Positions 7,416 through 12,670 of a stretch of DNA of 12,670 nucleotides are shown piece after piece. The position numbers were made by a program, and so were the translations under genes. Position 1 is the first letter of the stretch; each line of letters starts with the position of its first letter. The notes beneath the pieces are model-generated. The model did not search any database and was not told the origin of the DNA. It was given only the letters and a program-made list of their open reading frames with translations. Source of the DNA: an uncultured Solirubrobacterales bacterium (GTDB lineage: Bacteria > Actinomycetota > Thermoleophilia > Solirubrobacterales > Solirubrobacteraceae); contig CAJBXY010000031.1 of assembly GCA_903959665.1 (NCBI GenBank), forward strand, positions 1-12,670. Direction: 5' to 3'.

Positions 7416-7799
7416 TCATGTCTTTGTTGCGGCTTTCTTACCGGCGACCTGCATCCGCTTGGGCCCCTTGCGGGTGCGGGCGTTGGTCTTTGTCTTCTGA
7501 CCGCGGACCGGAAGCCCACGGCGGTGGCGGATGCCGCGGTAGCAGCCAATCTCGCCAAGCCTCTTGATGTTCTGCGAGCGCTCGCGGCGAAGGTCACCCT
7601 CAACGAGAATGTCGCCGTCGACGGCGGTGCGCAGCTTCGCGACCTCGTCCTCGGTTAGGTCGCGAACGTAAGTGTCCGGGTTGATTCCGGCCTCTTTGAG
7701 GATCGCGTTGGAGCTAGAGCGGCCGATCCCGTAGATGTAGGTGAGGCCGATCTCAACGCGCTTATTGAGTGGAATATTGATTCCTGCGATGCGAGCCAT
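7416..7799 (-). CDS. rpsM: 30S ribosomal protein S13
   Basis: S13 sits in the head of the small subunit and forms bridges to the 50S subunit and contacts with tRNA. The 127-residue sequence opens MARIAGINIPLNKRVEIGLT and includes YIYGIGRSSS, the CYRGIRHRRGLPVRGQKTKT block and a Lys/Arg-rich tail that reaches the decoding centre. The ATG at 7799 follows rpmJ by 8 bp. Its AAGGA Shine-Dalgarno site lies in the last codons of rpmJ, so the pair is probably translated together. Confidence 0.98.
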   Translation of the reverse strand: MARIAGINIPLNKRVEIGLTYIYGIGRSSSNAILKEAGINPDTYVRDLTEDEVAKLRTAVDGDILVEGDLRRERSQNIKRLGEIGCYRGIRHRRGLPVRGQKTKTNARTRKGPKRMQVAGKKAATKT

Positions 7800-7807
7800 T
7801 TAGATAT

Positions 7808-7921
7808 TTATCCTTGGCGCTGCTTGTGTCGCGGGTTCGGGCAGATGACAAAGACAACGCCTTTGCGCCTGATCACGTTGCATTTTTCGCACATCGGCTT
7901 GACCGACGGTCGTACCTTCAT
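7808..7921 (-). CDS. rpmJ: 50S ribosomal protein L36, zinc-ribbon form
   Basis: This tiny gene encodes 37 residues: MKVRPSVKPMCEKC at 1-14, then VIRRKGVVFVICPNPRHKQ from residue 16, ending RQG. It is the classic L36 sequence with all four zinc ligands (Cys11, Cys14, Cys27, His32), so it is the zinc-bound form. L36 stabilises 23S rRNA near the peptidyl-transferase region. A GAAGGAA Shine-Dalgarno stretch lies 3-4 nt before the ATG. It is the first gene after the 147-bp gap that follows map and therefore the likely first gene of the alpha transcription unit. Confidence 0.97.
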   Translation of the reverse strand: MKVRPSVKPMCEKCNVIRRKGVVFVICPNPRHKQRQG

Positions 7922-7998
7922 AATTCCTTCTTCGTCGATGGGCCGGAAAGAGGCTCTGGCGACCGCAGGGGCGCGCCGCTACCACTCGCGGACAAACA

Positions 7999-8016
7999 CG
8001 CTCCCTCGCGGGAACG
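7999..8016 (-). promoter_or_regulatory. Leader hairpin with GNRA tetraloop upstream of rpmJ
   Basis: On the minus strand CGTTCCCGCGAGGGAGCG folds into a 7-bp stem (one T-G wobble) closed by a GCGA tetraloop of the GNRA class. It lies about 80 nt before rpmJ and just downstream of the predicted transcription start. There is no T-run, so it is not a terminator. A ribosomal-protein binding site or an mRNA-stabilising element is possible. Confidence 0.4.
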
Positions 8017-8029
8017 CACACGAGCTCAT

Positions 8030-8057
8030 AAGGTAGCAAAACGCGGCAATTTGTCGC
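8030..8057 (-). promoter_or_regulatory. Candidate promoter for rpmJ-rpsM-rpsK-rpsD-rpoA-rplQ
   Basis: On the minus strand TACCTT (8035-8030) fits the actinobacterial TANNNT -10 box and is preceded by TGC, giving an extended -10 (TGCTACCTT). GCGACA (8057-8052) lies 16 bp upstream as a partial -35, matching TTGACA at four positions. Transcription would start near 8023, about 100 nt before rpmJ. It sits in the only sizeable gap between map and rpmJ, as expected for a separate alpha-operon promoter. Confidence 0.45.
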
Positions 8058-8068
8058 TTCCCGCCGAT

Positions 8069-8839
8069 TCATTCGGGCGTTCCGAGCAGCATGTGCCAGG
8101 GCGTGAGGATTCTGGGGCCGTCGGCGGTGACAGCGACGGTGAACTCGAAATGGGCTGAAAGTGAGCCGTCTACGGTGAAGATCGACCACCCGTCGGGCGC
8201 AATTCGCACCGCGTGAGCGCCGGCTGTGATCATCGGTTCGATCGCCAGAACCATGCCCTCCTCGAGCTTCGGACCACGCCCGGCCGGCCCGAAGTTGGGA
8301 ATCTGCGGCTCTTCGTGCATCGAGCGGCCAACACCGTGGCCCACGAGCGTCCGCACGACGCCAAAGCCGTCGGCCTCGGCGCAGATTTGCACGGCGTGCG
8401 AGATGTCACCGATGCGCCCGCCAAGCTGAACCTGATCGACGGCAGCGAACAGTGACGCCTCTGTTACAGCGATCAGCGACTCCGCCTCAACCGTCACTTC
8501 GCCAACCGGGAAGGTCACAGCGGCGTCGGCAACCCAGCCGTCAAGCGTGACGCCGATGTCGACGGAGAGAATGTCACCGGGCTGGAGCGTGTAGGCGCCG
8601 GGGATGCCGTGGACGACCATTGAGTTCGGCGAAGCACAGATCGAGCCGGTGAAGCCGTTGTATCCCTTGAACGAAGGCTCCGCTCCTTGCGAGCGAATGA
8701 AGCGCTCGACAGTCTCGTCGAGCTCGGCAGTCGTTACGCCCGGCGCAATCTTGCCTGCGACCAGCTGCATCGCGCGGGAGTGGATCTCGCCGGCAGCCGC
8801 GATCTTGTCGATCTCTTCAGGGGTCTTCTTGATGATCAC
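8069..8839 (-). CDS. map: Methionine aminopeptidase, type I
   Basis: Map removes the initiator Met from nascent proteins. The 256-residue pita-bread fold has His77 and the five dinuclear-metal ligands Asp94 (VDIGV), Asp105 (ADAAVTF), His168 (GHGVG), Glu201 (AIEPM) and Glu232 (HFEFTV), plus His175. It lacks the N-terminal SH3-binding zinc extension seen in some actinobacterial paralogues. After Glu232 the usual His of the E-H-T motif is Phe. The start is GTG at 8839, chosen because VIIKKTPEEI matches the family N-terminus; there is no clear Shine-Dalgarno site. It lies 17 bp after adk, in the usual secY-adk-map order. Confidence 0.97.
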   Translation of the reverse strand: MIIKKTPEEIDKIAAAGEIHSRAMQLVAGKIAPGVTTAELDETVERFIRSQGAEPSFKGYNGFTGSICASPNSMVVHGIPGAYTLQPGDILSVDIGVTLDGWVADAAVTFPVGEVTVEAESLIAVTEASLFAAVDQVQLGGRIGDISHAVQICAEADGFGVVRTLVGHGVGRSMHEEPQIPNFGPAGRGPKLEEGMVLAIEPMITAGAHAVRIAPDGWSIFTVDGSLSAHFEFTVAVTADGPRILTPWHMLLGTPE

Positions 8840-8856
8840 AGTGCTACGCGGACCGC

Positions 8857-9531
8857 TCAGATCGTCTCTTCGAGCTTCAGCGTCGCGATTGTCGCGCGAA
8901 TGTGGCTGAAAACCTCGGAGGGAGCGGCGGAACCATCGAAGCGGTGAAGCAGACCGAGCTTCTCGTAGTAGTCGGCCAGCGGCGCCGTCTGCTCGTGGTA
9001 GACCGCGAGCCTATTTCGAACAGTCTCCGGCTGATCATCTTCGCGCTGAACCAGCGGCGTGCCATCAACGTCGTCGATCCCCTCGACCTTCGGCGGGTCA
9101 TAGTCAACGTGGTAGACGCGGCCGGACACAGGGTTGACGCGGCGCCCTGAGATCCGCTGCACGATCACCTCGTCGTCAACTTCGATCATTAGAACGGCGG
9201 TCAGCTTGCGACCGAGCTTCTCAAGGTCGGTTCCCAGCGCCTCGGCCTGCGGAATCGTGCGCGGGAAGCCGTCAAGCAGGAAGCCATCGCGTGCGTCGGG
9301 GCGCCCGACCGCTTCAAGCAGGACGCCGATGATCACCTCGTCGGGAACGAGGTTGCCTGCGTCCATGTAGCTGGCAGCGAGCTCGCCGAGCTCTGTCTGC
9401 TCGGCAACAGCTTGGCGCAGAATGTCGCCGGTCGCGATGTGCGGCAGCTCAAATTCGGTCCGCAGCTGCTCAGCTTGGGTGCCCTTACCTGCGCCCGGCG
9501 GGCCCAGCAGAATCAGGTTCAACTCGGCCAT
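8857..9531 (-). CDS. adk: Adenylate kinase
   Basis: Adk interconverts ATP + AMP and 2 ADP in the cytoplasm. The 224 residues include the P-loop GPPGAGKGT at 10-18, the AMP site ATGDILR at 33-39 and GFPRT at 88-92, and the long-form LID (about 127-164) with GRRVNPVSGRVYH and PPKVEG. The LID has no cysteines, so it is the hydrogen-bonded type seen in E. coli and not the four-Cys zinc type. REDDQPETVRNR at 163-174 supplies the catalytic arginines. The ATG at 9531 lies only 2 bp after the secY stop, so translation is probably coupled to secY. The pairing with secY and map is classic. Confidence 0.98.
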   Translation of the reverse strand: MAELNLILLGPPGAGKGTQAEQLRTEFELPHIATGDILRQAVAEQTELGELAASYMDAGNLVPDEVIIGVLLEAVGRPDARDGFLLDGFPRTIPQAEALGTDLEKLGRKLTAVLMIEVDDEVIVQRISGRRVNPVSGRVYHVDYDPPKVEGIDDVDGTPLVQREDDQPETVRNRLAVYHEQTAPLADYYEKLGLLHRFDGSAAPSEVFSHIRATIATLKLEETI

Positions 9532-9533
9532 CG

Positions 9534-10805
9534 CTACTTGAGGAAGCCCTCGTAGTTGCGCATCATCAACTGAGCCTCAAGCTGCTTCATCGTGTCAAGC
9601 GCGACACCGACGACGATCAGCAGCGAGGTGCCACCGAAGAAGAAGTTCGCTGCCGTCTGGTTGATCAAGATCGTTGGTAGAGCTGCGACCGCGGCCAAAT
9701 AGAGCGCGCCGGGGAAGGTCAGCCGGGCGAGGATTCGGTCAAGGAACTCGGCCGTCGGCCGACCGGGTCTGACGCCCGGGATGAAGCCGCCGTACTTCTT
9801 CAGATTCTCAGCCTGATCGACCGGGTTGAAGGTGATCGCCGTGTAGAAGTAGGTGAAGGCAATGATGAAGAGCGTCTCACCGACCAGGTACGCCGCCCCT
9901 GAAGGGCTGAAGAAGTTCGATAAGTCCTGAGCCCACGGCGTGCCGATCAGCTGGCCAACTGTTGGTGGGAAGGCCATGATTGAGGCAGCGAAAATCACCG
10001 GGATGACGCCTGCCATGTTGACGCGCAGCGGCAGATAGGTCTGGCCGCCGCCGCTCATCCGCCGACCAATCACTCGCTTGGCGTACTGCACCGGAATTCT
10101 TCGTTGCCCTTCCTGAATGAAGACGACGGCGGCGATAACTGCCAGCGCGAGGAACGGCATCATCACCTTGAAGACAGCGTCCGGGCTCGTCCACCAAGCC
10201 TGAATGCCGTTCGGCAGGCCGGAGACAATCGAAGCGAAGATCATCAGCGAGATGCCGTTACCGATGCCGCGCTGGGTGATCAGCTCGCCCATCCACATCA
10301 CGACAACGCAGCCGGCCGTGAGCGTCAAGACAATCAAGAAGAGCGTGCCGGCGTTGAAGTTAGTGATCACCGGCAGGCCGGCCGAAGCCTCCTGGCTCTT
10401 GAACAGGAAGACGTAGCCGATCGACTGCGCGAAGGCCAGCCCAACGGTTAGATAGCGCGTGTACTGCGTGATCTTCGCCTGCCCTACCTCGCCCTCCTTC
10501 GAGAGCTTCTCAAGCGACGGCAGAACAACGGTCAGCAGCTGCAGAATGATCGAAGCCGTGATGTACGGCATGATCCCGAGCGCGAAGATCGCCATCCGCG
10601 AGAGGCCGCCGCCGCTGAAGGTGTTGAGCAGGTTGAGAATCCCGCCGCCGCCAAACTGGTTTTGGATCTCCTCGATCGCCTTCGTGTCAACGCCGGGGAC
10701 CGGCAGGTAAGCACCGAGCCGGTAAAGCGCGAGCAGCAGCGCCGTAAACGCAAGCTTCTTGCGAATCTCGGAGACCGTGATGGCGCTGATAATCGTCGCG
10801 ATCAT
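9534..10805 (-). CDS. secY: Preprotein translocase subunit SecY
   Basis: SecY forms the protein-conducting channel of the Sec translocon in the cytoplasmic membrane. The 423 residues contain about ten hydrophobic segments, a Gly-rich plug region near 52-70 (GGGGILNLLNTFSGGGLSR), GELITQRGIGNGISLMIFAS at 173-192, the cytoplasmic loop RRIPVQYAKRVIGRRMSGGG at 235-254, and KYGGFIPGVRPG at 337-348 with the conserved Arg of the SecA-contacting loop. The C-terminus MMRNYEGFLK is typical. The ATG at 10805 overlaps the rplO stop as ATGA, so it is translationally coupled to L15. Confidence 0.98.
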   Translation of the reverse strand: MIATIISAITVSEIRKKLAFTALLLALYRLGAYLPVPGVDTKAIEEIQNQFGGGGILNLLNTFSGGGLSRMAIFALGIMPYITASIILQLLTVVLPSLEKLSKEGEVGQAKITQYTRYLTVGLAFAQSIGYVFLFKSQEASAGLPVITNFNAGTLFLIVLTLTAGCVVVMWMGELITQRGIGNGISLMIFASIVSGLPNGIQAWWTSPDAVFKVMMPFLALAVIAAVVFIQEGQRRIPVQYAKRVIGRRMSGGGQTYLPLRVNMAGVIPVIFAASIMAFPPTVGQLIGTPWAQDLSNFFSPSGAAYLVGETLFIIAFTYFYTAITFNPVDQAENLKKYGGFIPGVRPGRPTAEFLDRILARLTFPGALYLAAVAALPTILINQTAANFFFGGTSLLIVVGVALDTMKQLEAQLMMRNYEGFLK

Positions 10806-11566
10806 GGCGCTGGGGTGCTGGGCGCCTCACTTCCGACCATCACGCAGGTGCCTCCGGCAGCTTCGATTGCCGCCCTCGCCGAGGCGCTGAAGCCATGGGC
10901 GTGAACGGTCAGCGGCTTGCTGATCTCGCCCTTGGCTAGCACCTTGACTGGAACGTTCTTGCGCGTGCCAAGACCATTGGCAACGAGCGCTTCGATCGTC
11001 ACGTCGGCGCCGGAGTCGAAGCGAGCCTCAAGGTCTTGCAGGTTGACGGCCTGCGTGTGCGTGCGGAACGGTTCGAAAGGCATCGACTTCTTCATGTTCG
11101 GGCCGCGCAACTTGCGCATCCGAACCTGAATCGGCATCTGGCCGCCTTCGAAACGGGCGCGATCCTTAGAACCGGAACGTGAGCCGTAGCCCTTATGCCC
11201 GCGCCCCGACGTCTTCCCGTGGCCGGAACCGTGGCCGCGGCCTACGCGGCGGCGCGCCTTGCGGCTGCCGGGGGCAGGCGAGAGGCTGTGCAGGCCGAAG
11301 CGTTCACTCTCTGAGCTCTCCTCGGCAGCGACCTTCTTGGCGGCTGCCGGTGCCGGCTTGGCTGCGGCTTCAGTCTTGGCTGGAGTCTTCTTCTCGGCGG
11401 CCGGCTTGGCCGCTGCGGCTGGCTTGGCGGCGGCTGCGGCCGGCTTCTTCGCTGCCGCTGGCTTGGCGGCGGCCGGCTTCTTTGCTGCGGCAGGCTTTGC
11501 CGCCGCGGCGGGCTTCTTCGCTGCTGCCGGCTTCTTCGCGGCGGGCTTCTTTGGCTCGGGGCTCAT
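10802..11566 (-). CDS. rplO: 50S ribosomal protein L15 with long Lys/Ala/Pro N-terminal extension
   Basis: L15 is a late-assembling large-subunit protein. The normal L15 body starts near residue 90 (FGLHSLSPAPGSRKARRRVG) and continues through GSGHGKTSGRGHKG (113-126) and the C-terminal KPLTVHAHGFSASAR block. Ahead of it are about 80 residues made almost only of Ala, Lys and Pro (about 20 Lys and 3 acidic residues up to position 80), followed by an acidic patch EESSESE (82-88). The total of 254 compares with about 145-160 for the usual family member. The extension appears to be real: AGAGGA lies 6 nt before the ATG at 11566, which overlaps the rpmD stop as TGATG, and no in-frame ATG or GTG occurs at the body boundary. 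The repeats resemble the PAKKA tails of actinobacterial HU and histone-H1-like proteins. Confidence 0.95.
   Translation of the reverse strand: MSPEPKKPAAKKPAAAKKPAAAAKPAAAKKPAAAKPAAAKKPAAAAAKPAAAAKPAAEKKTPAKTEAAAKPAPAAAKKVAAEESSESERFGLHSLSPAPGSRKARRRVGRGHGSGHGKTSGRGHKGYGSRSGSKDRARFEGGQMPIQVRMRKLRGPNMKKSMPFEPFRTHTQAVNLQDLEARFDSGADVTIEALVANGLGTRKNVPVKVLAKGEISKPLTVHAHGFSASARAAIEAAGGTCVMVGSEAPSTPAP
11303..11566 (-). repeat. Degenerate A/K/P tandem repeats coding the L15 tail
   Basis: These bases code the first 88 residues of L15. The core units are variants of KPAAA and KKPAAA, repeated with Ala runs of varying length. The DNA repeats are imperfect and GC-rich, the kind of tract that can change length by slippage, and all units stay in frame. 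It also creates long false open frames on the plus strand. Confidence 0.75.
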
Positions 11567-11751
11567 CAGGAGTCCTCTCCATCGACGCGTACGAGGTGGC
11601 GGACGGTGTGAAGCATTCCGCGCGTCGGCGGGTTGTCGGCTACTTCAACGCTGTGGCCGATCCGGCGCAGCCCGAGCGAGCGCAGCGTCGCAAGCTGCGA
11701 AGCCTGACTGCCGTTGCTGGAGCGGATCTGAGTTACGCGGAGCTCACTCAT
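11566..11751 (-). CDS. rpmD: 50S ribosomal protein L30
   Basis: L30 is a small large-subunit protein absent from some bacteria. The 61 residues follow the family: LRVTQIRSSNGSQASQLATL at 4-23, RSLGLRRIGHSVEVADNPP and RGMLHTVRHLVRV. The ATG at 11751 overlaps the rpsE stop (ATGA) and has GAGGAG about 8 nt upstream. The stop overlaps the rplO start (TGATG). It lies between two genes with unusual oppositely charged tails, but is itself of normal length. Confidence 0.97.
   Translation of the reverse strand: MSELRVTQIRSSNGSQASQLATLRSLGLRRIGHSVEVADNPPTRGMLHTVRHLVRVDGEDS
11573..11578 (-). promoter_or_regulatory. Ribosome binding site deciding the rplO start
   Basis: AGAGGA on the minus strand ends 6 nt before the ATG at 11566. 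It is one of the better Shine-Dalgarno matches in the window and supports translation of the whole low-complexity tail of L15. Confidence 0.7.
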
Positions 11752-12479
11752 GCCGGTGGCTCCTCTGCGGCCTCAGTCTCCTCAGCGGCTTTGACTTCCT
11801 CAGCGGCCTCAGCGACTTCAACTTCCTCCACCACTTCAGCCACTTCGTCCGCTTCAACTACCTCAGCAACTACCTCAGCGACTGCAACCGCCTCGACCGC
11901 CGAGACGGGCTCGACCGCTACCGCGACAGCGCCCTCCTCTTCGGCCGCCGGCGCTGCGGTGGCAGGAGCAAGGCCAAGAACCTCATTGATCGAAAGTCCA
12001 CGCAGCTCCGCGACCTCGGCAGGGGTGCGCAGGCTACGCAGCCCTTCGACCGTCGCCTTGACGAGGTTGATTGGGTTCTGCGAGCCGAGGCTCTTGGAAA
12101 GAATGTCGTGAATCCCGGCGAGCTCGAGCACCGCGCGCACGCCGCCACCAGCGATCACGCCGGTACCTGGCGAAGCCGGCTTCATGAAGACGCGGCCAGC
12201 GCCGAAGATGCCGGTCGTCTGGTGCGGAATTGTTGCGCCATAGCGGGGCACGCGGAAGAGGTTCTTCTTCGCCTGCTCGACGCCCTTCTGGATTGCCATC
12301 GGAACCTCGTTGGCCTTGCCGTAGCCGACGCCGACGACGTCCTTCTCATCGCCTACGACGACAAGGGCTGTGAACGAGAAGCGGCGGCCGCCCTTGACGA
12401 CCTTGGCAACGCGGTTGATCTCAACGACGCGCTCCTGAAGGTCAAGCCCTGAGGCGCTGACTGTGCGGTCAATTTCCAT
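11748..12479 (-). CDS. rpsE: 30S ribosomal protein S5 with long acidic C-terminal tail
   Basis: S5 helps decoding fidelity and mRNA unwinding at the ribosome entry site. The family body spans about 1-170: VVEINRVAKVVKGGRRFSFT at 18-37 (start of the double-stranded-RNA-binding domain), VGVGYGKANEVP, IPHQTTGIFGAGRVFMKPAS and GTGVIAGGGVRAVLE, then GLSINEVLGL. Residues 171-243 form a low-complexity tail of Ala, Val and Glu with 21 Glu, 1 Asp and only 1 Lys. It probably projects from the ribosome surface or is disordered. The ATG at 12479 lies 20 bp after rplR, with AAGGAA a rather long 12 nt upstream. A second in-frame ATG at 12503 is cut off by TAA after six codons. The family call is certain; the exact N-terminus is slightly uncertain. 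Confidence 0.96.
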   Translation of the reverse strand: MEIDRTVSASGLDLQERVVEINRVAKVVKGGRRFSFTALVVVGDEKDVVGVGYGKANEVPMAIQKGVEQAKKNLFRVPRYGATIPHQTTGIFGAGRVFMKPASPGTGVIAGGGVRAVLELAGIHDILSKSLGSQNPINLVKATVEGLRSLRTPAEVAELRGLSINEVLGLAPATAAPAAEEEGAVAVAVEPVSAVEAVAVAEVVAEVVEADEVAEVVEEVEVAEAAEEVKAAEETEAAEEPPA

Positions 12480-12482
12480 GGA

Positions 12483-12503
12483 TTAGCTCGATTCCTTGCT
12501 CAT
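12483..12503 (-). other. Six-codon mini-ORF in frame with rpsE
   Basis: ATG at 12503 overlaps the rplR stop (ATGA) and reads MSKESS before a TAA at 12485-12483. Two codons later, in the same frame, rpsE starts. It may be the remnant of an earlier S5 start, a coupling mini-ORF, or chance. Confidence 0.35.
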
Positions 12504-12670
12504 ACGCTCAGTCCACCCTCGCGCAGTCCTTCAGCGAAAGCCTTTACGCGGCCGTGGTAGCGGTAGCCACCGCGGTCGAAGACAACGGTTGATGCGCCGG
12601 CAGCCTTGGCCCGCTCGGCGAGTAGCTGACCGAGCTTCTCGGCCTGCTCCATCGGCGCGATCGAGCGCAT
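12500..12670 (-). CDS. rplR: 50S ribosomal protein L18 (C-terminal part; 5' end beyond the window)
   Basis: L18 binds 5S rRNA in the central protuberance. Only the last 56 codons are present. The sequence includes AEKLGQLLAERAKAAG and the family hallmark VVFDRGGYRYHGRVKAFAEG, followed by LREGGLSV and TGA. The Met that happens to sit at the window edge is internal, since L18 is normally about 120 residues. It directly precedes rpsE, as in the standard spc order. Confidence 0.95.
   Translation of the reverse strand: MRSIAPMEQAEKLGQLLAERAKAAGASTVVFDRGGYRYHGRVKAFAEGLREGGLSV

Larger units (their letters stand above)
7922..8068 (-). other. Leader region between map and rpmJ; infA absent
   Basis: This 147-bp gap is where many actinobacteria carry infA (IF-1, about 73 codons). 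No IF-1-like peptide was seen in any minus-strand frame and the gap is too short for the gene. It instead has a promoter candidate near its upstream end and a stable hairpin in what would be a 5' leader of about 100 nt. The leader could be a site for ribosomal-protein feedback, which is inference only. Confidence 0.6.

Noticed and set aside
7800..8189. 129-codon minus-strand frame across the map-rpmJ gap as a remnant or novel gene
   Set aside because: It overlaps map and rpmJ out of frame, has an Arg-rich shadow composition, and shows no IF-1-like sequence.
11303..11566. CRISPR-like or non-coding tandem repeat
   Set aside because: The units are short, degenerate and strictly in frame with the L15 body, with a good ribosome binding site in front; this is coding low-complexity sequence.
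11179..12452. Long plus-strand open frames (310 and 397 codons) opposite rplO and rpsE
   Set aside because: Their low-complexity Ala/Ser/Arg products mirror the repetitive GC-rich coding of the L15 and S5 tails, and they lie opposite certain ribosomal genes.

Overview
The window is GC-rich, densely coded bacterial DNA. It carries the end of the spc ribosomal-protein operon and the whole alpha operon, almost all on the minus strand. The gene order (rplR-rpsE-rpmD-rplO-secY-adk-map-rpmJ-rpsM-rpsK-rpsD-rpoA-rplQ), frequent GTG starts, alanine-rich tails on ribosomal proteins and the style of the LigA, S4 and Map sequences suggest a high-GC actinobacterium, perhaps near Thermoleophilia/Solirubrobacterales. 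That placement is inferred from sequence style and was not tested by a search.

In the direction of transcription (right to left) the layout is: the 3' end of rplR (L18), rpsE (S5, with a long acidic C-terminal tail), rpmD (L30), rplO (L15, with a long Lys/Ala/Pro N-terminal tail), secY, adk and map. A 147-bp gap follows, with a good promoter candidate and a tetraloop hairpin. Next come rpmJ (L36), rpsM (S13), rpsK (S11), rpsD (S4), a 103-bp gap, rpoA and rplQ (L17). After a 66-bp gap the strand continues with surE and ligA, which overlap by 4 bp. A plus-strand D-Ala-D-Ala carboxypeptidase gene (S13/PBP4 family) converges on ligA with only 9 bp between stops. Divergent from it is the 5' part of a patatin-like phospholipase gene that runs off the left edge.

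Most of the genes serve protein synthesis and export: ribosomal proteins of both subunits, the RNA polymerase alpha subunit, the SecY channel, adenylate kinase and the N-terminal Met-removing enzyme. Tight spacing and ATGA, GTGA and TGATG overlaps point to translational coupling. Two genes often found at these positions in actinobacteria are missing: infA between map and rpmJ, and truA after rplQ. SurE (nucleotide phosphatase) and LigA (replicative/repair ligase) occupy the latter place.

No mobile element, CRISPR array, rRNA or tRNA was seen, and no new multi-gene system. The points most worth checking are the oppositely charged tails on S5 and L15, an in-frame stop just upstream of the rpsE start, the missing infA, and substitutions in LigA signature motifs.
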